Below, in pieces: positions 7,316 through 12,241 of a DNA stretch of 12,241 nucleotides. Source of the DNA: an uncultured Bdellovibrio sp. (GTDB taxonomy: Bacteria > Bdellovibrionota > Bdellovibrionia > Bdellovibrionales > Bdellovibrionaceae); the NCBI RefSeq assembly GCF_946478835.1, contig NZ_CAMLDV010000107.1, positions 1-12,241 of the forward strand, read 5' to 3'. Every line of letters starts with the position of its first letter. Positions within the stretch are counted from its first letter, which is position 1. A program made the translations under genes and the position numbers. A model generated the notes under the pieces. That model saw nothing but the letters and a program-made list of their open reading frames with translations. It had not been told where the DNA came from and made no database searches.

Positions 7316-9223
7316 TTACCTCGCAAACTTCAATACAGCTTCACGTAAATTCTCTGAACCTTGGGACAGAGCTTTCGTGGCAGAAGCGATAGAGTCAGAA
7401 GCTGTTGCAGATTTCTCCGTGGCATCTGCAACTTCCTGAATCGCACTTGCAACGTCTCTGGATGCGGTTTGTTGCTCTTGCGCCGCCGTGGAAATTTCAG
7501 AAATTGCTTGAGTCGTTTTAGAAACGCCTTCGACGATTTTCTTAAAGGCCGCGGCCGCTTCTTTTGACACCTCTCCACCTTGGTTGACTCGTTTTACGGA
7601 CTCATTTATGAGTTTCGTAATGTCTTTTGTCGCTTGAGAAGATCTTTCTGCGAGTTTGCGGACCTCATCCGCGACAACAGAGAAACCAAGTCCGTGTTCT
7701 CCGGCACGAGCCGCTTCGATAGCGGCATTGAAGGCCAGAAGATTGGTCTGACTTGCGATATCGCTGATCACTTTTACGATTTCGCCAATTTCTTCAGATG
7801 ACTTATTGATCATATCCATAGCTTCAATCGACTTAGCGATAGCTTGGACCCCGATATCCGCTTCAACTTGGGTTCCTTTGGCAATTTGGTCGGCGGACTT
7901 CGCATTTAATGCAATAGAATCAATCGAAGCACTGAGTTCTTCGACAGACGCATTCATTTCTTCCGTCGTTGCACCCAAAGATTGAGCACCCGAGGCAACC
8001 GTCGCTGACTGCGTAGAAATTTCTTTAGACTTAGCGGAGAACTCTTCTACGACTTTTACGACTTCTTCTTCGAAAGCTTTTTTGTAGTTAACCTGTTCCG
8101 TGACATCCGTCGCGATTTTGACGATTTTTGTAACGCGACCTACCTCATCAAAGACAGGTGAGTAAATAGCTTGAACGTAAACGTCTTTACCTGCTTTAGA
8201 AACCCTCTTAAAGATTCCCGATTTATTTTTACCACTCTTCAGGTCAGGCCAGAATTGGGCGTATTCGGCACTTGCGGCATAAGTTGCTTCACAGAAAAGA
8301 CGATGATGTTTGCTTTTCATTTCATCGATGGTATATCCCATGGTGTCTTGAAAATTCTTATTGAAGTTCAAAATATTTCCTTCGGGATCAAATTCGATAT
8401 AAGCGAAGGAAGCATTGATGGCGTTGATGACGCCCTTCATGTTTTGTCTTTCAATTTCAGTTTCTGTAATGTCGTATCTGACACCGATGTATTTTCTTGG
8501 CTTGCCGTTTTCTCCAAGTACAGGTGCAATCACGGCGTCAACATAGTAAGGCGTTCCGTCTTTAGCGCGGTTTTTAACTATGCCTCTAAAGATTTTTCCG
8601 CGTCCGATAGTAGACCACATTTCCTTAAAGACTTCTTTTGGCATGTCGGGATGGCGAGTCGTATTGTGGCCTTTACCGATAAGCTCATCCTTAGGATACT
8701 TGGAAACTTCCAAGAACTTTTCATTCACCGACATGATGTCGCCTTTAAGATTCGCCTCAGAGACGATGCTGGTTAAATTAATGATGTCGTAAAGAACTTT
8801 AAGTTCTACTTTGGATGCGGTGATATCGGTCGCAATCTTAATAACTTTTGTTACTTTTCCTGAGTTGTCCAATACCGGGCTGTATGAACCAATGATCCAG
8901 ACTTCTTTTCCATTTTTGCCAACACGTTTGAATTCACCACTGACAGCTTCGCCAGCTGATAAGGTCTGCCAAAGTTTTTTATATTCTTCAGAATCACTAT
9001 AAGAAGGTTCGCAAAACATTTTATGTTTTTGTCCCACGACTTCATCAGCGGAGTAGCCCATTGTTTTTAAAAATTTCTCATTGGCACTTGTGATTGTGCC
9101 ATCTGCTCGAAACTCGATTCTCGCTTGAGATTTTTCAATCGCTTCGAGAACGGCTGCTGCGTTGTCGTTGTGATCAAGATTTTCAACTGCCGTAATACGA
9201 CTTGGGGCCTTTGAGTCGTGCAT
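7316..9223 (-). CDS. Soluble PAS-PAS-PAS methyl-accepting chemotaxis protein
   Basis: The 635-residue receptor has no membrane helix or signal peptide, so it should be cytoplasmic. PAS1 (about 26-137) and PAS3 (about 264-377) are close copies: each has the MGY turn, an H-x-(M/L)-FCE motif (C71, C311), an SGxFKRV strand, and ends YSPV...VTK(I/V)xKIATD. PAS2 (about 145-255) is a different, Aer-like type ([13 protein letters not shown] at 183-195, then [15 protein letters not shown]). The signalling domain spans about 380-630, with the hairpin tip at [20 protein letters not shown] and [16 protein letters not shown] (513-528). The plan resembles BdlA and other PAS-MCP energy or redox sensors, but with three PAS domains. 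Bound cofactor (haem, flavin or none) cannot be told. AGGAG lies upstream of the ATG at 9223. First gene of the cheR-cheD-cheW operon. Confidence 0.93.
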   Translation of the reverse strand: MHDSKAPSRITAVENLDHNDNAAAVLEAIEKSQARIEFRADGTITSANEKFLKTMGYSADEVVGQKHKMFCEPSYSDSEEYKKLWQTLSAGEAVSGEFKRVGKNGKEVWIIGSYSPVLDNSGKVTKVIKIATDITASKVELKVLYDIINLTSIVSEANLKGDIMSVNEKFLEVSKYPKDELIGKGHNTTRHPDMPKEVFKEMWSTIGRGKIFRGIVKNRAKDGTPYYVDAVIAPVLGENGKPRKYIGVRYDITETEIERQNMKGVINAINASFAYIEFDPEGNILNFNKNFQDTMGYTIDEMKSKHHRLFCEATYAASAEYAQFWPDLKSGKNKSGIFKRVSKAGKDVYVQAIYSPVFDEVGRVTKIVKIATDVTEQVNYKKAFEEEVVKVVEEFSAKSKEISTQSATVASGAQSLGATTEEMNASVEELSASIDSIALNAKSADQIAKGTQVEADIGVQAIAKSIEAMDMINKSSEEIGEIVKVISDIASQTNLLAFNAAIEAARAGEHGLGFSVVADEVRKLAERSSQATKDITKLINESVKRVNQGGEVSKEAAAAFKKIVEGVSKTTQAISEISTAAQEQQTASRDVASAIQEVADATEKSATASDSIASATKALSQGSENLREAVLKFAR

Positions 9224-9241
9224 TTTTTCTCCTAAAATGAT

Positions 9242-9257
9242 TTCACGTATCCGTGAA
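9242..9257. promoter_or_regulatory. Palindrome in the leader of the chemosensory operon
   Basis: TTCACG (9242-9247) and CGTGAA (9252-9257) form an inverted repeat with a 4-nt centre, about 20 nt upstream of the receptor start codon and next to its ribosome binding site. It could be an operator half-site pair or an RNA hairpin. Confidence 0.4.
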
Positions 9258-9277
9258 GAATTATGACATTTGCATTA

Positions 9278-9285
9278 TGATCGGC
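9278..9285 (-). promoter_or_regulatory. Possible sigma-28 (FliA-type) -10 element
   Basis: On the minus strand the sequence reads GCCGATCA, seven of eight bases of the flagellar sigma-28 -10 consensus GCCGATAA, about 55 nt upstream of the receptor ATG. The matching TAAA -35 is poor at the expected distance. A CATAAT box nearby could instead be a housekeeping -10. This is a candidate only. Confidence 0.3.
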
Positions 9286-9395
9286 AGCCCCTGTGGAGAT
9301 AATAAGTACTGCATTTGCTATACGAGGAAATTTAATATTAAAAGAAGGCAATAAGCTGGACCTTCTCACCCGTTTGAGGGAAGGCCACCGATTAA

Positions 9396-10152
9396 ATCGA
9401 GCAGAAGAAATTGCAGGACAGAATTTTTACTGCCGCAGGTGGAGATTGTTTACGGGAATTCAGGCGCATCTCCCGCGCAATGCAAATGAATCTTTTAGCA
9501 GCGGTGTGAACCCAAAAACACCTGCTTGGCAGATCGAAACTGCTTTATCGGCATGCGCAGACTTCATTTCCATGAGAGATGCGAAATTTCAGTCGCCCTA
9601 AAAAATGTTGCTTGCACCTATTCTTATGCAAACATGGTTGCGTCTGCGGTTACCGGAATCGCCTCAATGATTGATTCGATTAAACAAGCTTCCCAATGTG
9701 ACGAAGCTTCTCGAGGCACGACCTCTGTGAATAAGGACATTTGTAGTGATTCCATCAAAGCAAAAAACCCGCGGACCCCAGGTTGCGCAAATACTCTACA
9801 AAAGAGCACTCAAATTGGAGGAAGCAATTCCATAAAGACCGCAACTACGGATAAAAATAATTCACAGGCAAAAGTCGATGGGATTAGTTTGAGAAATCCT
9901 GCTGATACTCTTGTTGCCAATGTTGGAAGCCCCAATGGAAACGGTAGTGGCGAAAATTTACCGACCGGAGGTGGCGGTGGATCTTCGTCCCAATACCGAG
10001 AGTATCTCCCTGGAGGAACGAAGGATCCAAATAAAGGAATAGCCGGACAAGAAATGTTGGTCCGGGAAGTCACGGGTCCCGGCGGGAAATCCAATTGGGA
10101 AAAAGTGAAAAATCGTTATCGCGATAATAAAAATACTTTGCTGAACGACTAG
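9396..10152 (+). pseudogene. Decayed gene for a secreted or surface-type protein
   Basis: No single frame covers this stretch, but three frames in turn give protein-like sequence. Frame 3 (from about 9396 to a TGA at 9507) reads EQKKLQDRIFTAAGGDCLREFRR and on to NLLAAV. Frame 2 then gives NPKTPAWQIETALSACADF up to a TAA at 9600. Frame 1 from about 9600 gives NVACTYSYANMVASAVTGIA, a Gly/Ser/Asn-rich middle part, and a defined C-terminus with the motif GGKSNWEKVKNRYRDN, ending at 10152. Taken together it reads like one older gene of about 250 residues with two frameshifts. An intact shorter gene could still start at TTG 9526, ATG 9553 or ATG 9634. The paired cysteines and low-complexity middle suit a secreted protein, but no signal peptide remains. 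I do not recognise the family with confidence. Confidence 0.45.
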
Positions 10153-10969
10153 CTGGAAAAAATGATTCTCGTTTTTGAATAGACTGGATGGTTCCATCCT
10201 CATTAAACACAACCCATTCATTTTTCAAAGACATTTTTTTCTGTCCTTGAATAAACTCTCCGCCTTTCGCATAGGCCGTGCGAACGGCTCCACTCTGATA
10301 ATATCTGGCGTTTTCTAGATCAATGGGAATTCCATAATAATCAACATATCTAAAGCCCACGGTTTGGATCAGCTTGAGTATTTTTAAACTGTCGTAAGAT
10401 TCAAACTCTCTAGAGCTGATAATTTGATTGAAGTATCTGACACGTGTGGATGTCGTCTGCTGAGCGCTGATGCCTTCGCGATAGATGAGTTCATGCAAAA
10501 TAAGTCCGGCACGACTTTCATAGTTCGTTTGTTTCCACAAAGTTTCATTAATCAGATAACGGGAGTCTCCCGGCATAATTTGATTGTCAGGCCGCTGAGC
10601 CCCTATCTGCGTAATTTCACAATTATTCGGTATTATTAGAGGGCCTGTATCTGGAATGGGACCAAACTTATACCCCTGGAAGAATTCCACTTCTTTGTAA
10701 AATACGCGGAACCAAGTTTTATAAGTTTGTGCCCTTGAAGGGTTGATTTTTTCAAGGCGATTTAAAACGAACAGAACTTTTTCGTCAACCGAATCCGATG
10801 TCCCCAAATCAATCGTAAGGTTTCGTCTGTGCTGACCCTCATAGTAATCGAGAAGCATGAGGTTGTACGGATTCTGACATTCAATAAGGTTTCCACCATT
10901 ACCTACCCAGTCCGTAGATGCCCGACTCTGTGGGGGAAGAAGAAATAGAAATATCAGCAAAACAATCAT
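10070..10969 (-). CDS. Secreted protein of the Bdellovibrio GNGG/HExxYRE type
   Basis: From the start chosen here the protein is 299 residues: a hydrophobic signal peptide (MIVLLIFLFLLPPQSRA), then VGNGGN (about 23-28), a helical LLDYYEG...VLNRLEKINPSRA part, CEI (C117) and LILHELIYREGIS (about 155-168). I recall such GNGG-plus-HE(I/L)xYRE proteins as a repeated set of secreted hypotheticals in Bdellovibrio. The H-E pair hints at metal binding, but it is not the HExxH of zinc proteases. Function unknown. The start at 10969 has AAGAGGA at good spacing. The ATG at 10987 overlaps the upstream stop and gives a more basic signal peptide (MIKRTPM...), so it remains possible. The last 27 codons lie antisense to the decayed gene on the other strand. 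Confidence 0.72.
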   Translation of the reverse strand: MIVLLIFLFLLPPQSRASTDWVGNGGNLIECQNPYNLMLLDYYEGQHRRNLTIDLGTSDSVDEKVLFVLNRLEKINPSRAQTYKTWFRVFYKEVEFFQGYKFGPIPDTGPLIIPNNCEITQIGAQRPDNQIMPGDSRYLINETLWKQTNYESRAGLILHELIYREGISAQQTTSTRVRYFNQIISSREFESYDSLKILKLIQTVGFRYVDYYGIPIDLENARYYQSGAVRTAYAKGGEFIQGQKKMSLKNEWVVFNEDGTIQSIQKRESFFPASRSAKYFYYRDNDFSLFPNWISRRDP

Positions 10970-10979
10970 AGGTGTCCTC

Positions 10980-11750
10980 TTAATCATAAGATAGGGGGAA
11001 AAGCTGAACGCCGACCCTATAAACGCGGTGTTTTTTTGAAAGATCATCCAGTCGGGATAATTCATCTCGGAATTTGAGAATAATCTTTTTTAATTTGTTA
11101 TAGCGAGTCTTATCTAAAGCCACAGTGAAGAAGTTAAAATCTCTTTCTTCAATAGGTGTCTGCTCAAGTTTTTCTAGAGACATGCGAAGATTGTTTTTAT
11201 GGGCGTGACGAATAGCTTCCGAAGGTATTCCGTGCGTGGTATGGAGAGCTTTTTGACTGCGCACAAGCTCTCCGGTTTCATTTCGCTTGATGAGACCTGA
11301 GGACAAAAGAACATTGAGGCATGTTTGAATCCGGTCGACGGGTATTTTTGTTTTTCGATGAATCCATTTCGGGGAACTTTCAAAGTCATCAAGTTTAAAT
11401 ACGGCTAAAATAACAAAGTATTCCCACTCATTAAAAATGATCTGAAGGTGGTCGGAGTTAAGACAGAAAGATTCTTTAGGCGTGATAGCGGAGTTTTTAT
11501 GAATGCTTTCAATGAAAAGTCGTTTTTCATTCGCAGTGAGTTTCAATTTATGTACCACGGTTTCGATATCTTTCTGAGGCAAAGGTCGTTTTCCTTGTAG
11601 TATGGAAGACAGCGTGCCGGAATTAAGACCCAAAAAATTGGCATAGGATCTCAAGGAGTAGCGTGGATTTTTTCGCTTCTTCCGATGAAACTCTTCCAGG
11701 AGTTTCGAAGTATAAAATTTGTCAGTAAGAGAAGTCGTAATTTTTTTCAA
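10980..11750 (-). CDS. TIGR02147-type transcriptional regulator
   Basis: The 256-residue protein has an N-terminal helix-turn-helix (about 31-62: SLRSYANFLGLNSGTLSSIL then QGKRPLP) and a C-terminal DUF4423-like half. The latter includes a winged-helix-like part (about 108-165: WEYFVILAVFKLDDF, IPVDRIQTCLNVLLSSGLIKR) and the closing YRVGVQLFPLS. This is the TIGR02147 family, abundant in Bdellovibrio and Fibrobacter, presumed to be DNA-binding regulators; targets are mostly unknown. The start is TTG at 11750, with only a GGAAC-like site before it, and no later methionine lies near enough to the HTH to serve. Its stop codon falls between the two possible starts of the secreted-protein gene, so the pair is almost certainly one transcript. 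Confidence 0.85.
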   Translation of the reverse strand: MKKITTSLTDKFYTSKLLEEFHRKKRKNPRYSLRSYANFLGLNSGTLSSILQGKRPLPQKDIETVVHKLKLTANEKRLFIESIHKNSAITPKESFCLNSDHLQIIFNEWEYFVILAVFKLDDFESSPKWIHRKTKIPVDRIQTCLNVLLSSGLIKRNETGELVRSQKALHTTHGIPSEAIRHAHKNNLRMSLEKLEQTPIEERDFNFFTVALDKTRYNKLKKIILKFRDELSRLDDLSKKHRVYRVGVQLFPLSYD

Positions 11751-12004
11751 ATGACCGTTCCATTTTTTTACTAATAAAGAACGTATAAGAGACTGGGTTT
11801 AGCATTCAATTTGTTACAATATGCGTAGGTTCTTTTATTCACCAGTTACTGCAATTAGTGTTGCTGAATTATCATTGGCAACATCGAATATGTCGGAGTT
11901 GCTGCAACTGTCAGTCGATTGCAGCACAAAATAGTATCTAAATATCCAGCGAAAAATGGAAGCTCCCGATACAAAAAGAGTGGCTGGTATCACGGAGATG
12001 TAAG
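11751..12004. other. Divergent intergenic region with inverted repeats
   Basis: No gene seen. It contains an 8-bp stem, TGCTGCAA (11900-11907) and TTGCAGCA (11919-11926), with an 11-nt loop and no U-run, so it is not an obvious terminator. Just upstream, TGTTGC and GCAACA (near 11860-11885) form a second, weaker 6-bp repeat. Both would lie in or near the leader of the RCC1-repeat gene. Confidence 0.4.
11782..11809 (-). promoter_or_regulatory. Candidate promoter for the TIGR02147-type regulator
   Basis: On the minus strand TTGAAT (11809-11804) and TATACG (11787-11782) are separated by 16 nt, each matching the housekeeping consensus at four of six bases. The resulting start would lie roughly 25 nt upstream of the TTG codon. 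Confidence 0.35.
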
Positions 12005-12241
12005 ATGAATAGTTTTATTTTTTCTCTTTTTATATTTTTCGGAATGATGAGTTCTGGTTTTGCCGGAGGAATGTTGCCGACAGCGGTGTGGTCGCAGAAG
12101 AATTCGATGAAGGTGAAACAAGTAGTGGGTGGGCAAAATCACACATGTGTTCTTTTAGATAATTCGGTTGTGAAGTGTTGGGGCGGTAATGCAACCGGGC
12201 AACTAGGAACCGGCAGTACAGCTAACTTAGGAGACGGAACC
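12005..12241 (+). CDS. Secreted RCC1-repeat protein (5' part only)
   Basis: The first 79 codons of a gene that leaves the window. A signal peptide (MNSFIFSLFIFFGMMSSGFA) is followed by GGMLPTAVWSQ and then the first RCC1-type blade: VVGGQNHTCVLLDNSVVKCW, followed by GGNATGQLGTG. This H-T-C...CWG-N..GQLG pattern with two cysteines marks the bacterial secreted RCC1 repeats, which fold into a beta-propeller, usually outside the cytoplasm. Binding partner unknown. The ATG at 12005 has GGAG at 11994-11997. Full length cannot be judged. Confidence 0.82.
   Translation, partial: MNSFIFSLFIFFGMMSSGFAGGMLPTAVWSQKNSMKVKQVVGGQNHTCVLLDNSVVKCWGGNATGQLGTGSTANLGDGT

Noticed and set aside
8171..8776. 201-codon plus-strand reading frame inside the PAS receptor gene
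   Set aside because: It is antisense to a well-supported PAS-MCP; its residues show no domain and it has no ribosome binding site.
9293..9601. 102-codon frame from GTG 9293
   Set aside because: Only its later part (about 9510-9595) looks protein-like and is better explained as one frame of the decayed gene. The GTG has no ribosome binding site.
10985..11065. Longer start of the secreted protein at 11065
   Set aside because: It would bury the signal peptide 26-32 residues inside and run through the regulator coding end; starts at 10969 or 10987 fit better.

Overview
The window most resembles a chromosomal segment from a Bdellovibrio-like bacterium (Bdellovibrionota), moderately AT-rich. Three things point there. 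There is a TIGR02147-type regulator (N-terminal HTH plus DUF4423-like C-terminus) next to a secreted protein of the GNGG...HExxYRE type that I associate with Bdellovibrio. There is a secreted protein with RCC1 repeats. And there is a large investment in chemosensory proteins. This assignment is inference from family memory; no rRNA or other phylogenetic marker is present. I saw no tRNA, rRNA, CRISPR array, IS element or phage gene.

Layout. At 144-971 (+) lies a DEDDh exonuclease fused to a WYL-like C-terminal domain. At 1266-2828 (+) is a transmembrane methyl-accepting chemotaxis protein with no HAMP domain, preceded by an intrinsic terminator and followed by a two-way terminator. At 2864-3121 (-) is a small periplasmic PepSY-type protein, divergent from a cytochrome b561-like membrane protein (3291-3992, +). 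The cytochrome gene is followed by a membrane-tethered LuxR-type regulator (4017-4529, +). Together these look like a small redox/regulation module.

The core of the window is a tight four-gene minus-strand operon, 9223 to 4526: a soluble PAS-PAS-PAS chemoreceptor, CheR methyltransferase, CheD deamidase, and a protein with three CheW domains in tandem. The junctions are 2 nt apart, a 1-nt overlap and a 4-nt overlap, so translation is probably coupled. It holds receptor, adaptation enzymes and adaptor, but no CheA kinase, CheY or CheB. It must therefore connect to signalling proteins encoded elsewhere or act in a non-canonical way. The triple CheW and the CheD that seems to lack the usual catalytic threonine are the most unusual parts.

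To the right, 9396-10152 (+) looks like a decayed gene for a secreted or surface protein, readable only by changing frame. It overlaps by 83 bp the 3' end of a minus-strand secreted protein gene (10969-10070), which is itself coupled to the upstream TIGR02147-type regulator (11750-10980). The window ends inside a secreted RCC1-repeat protein (from 12005, +).
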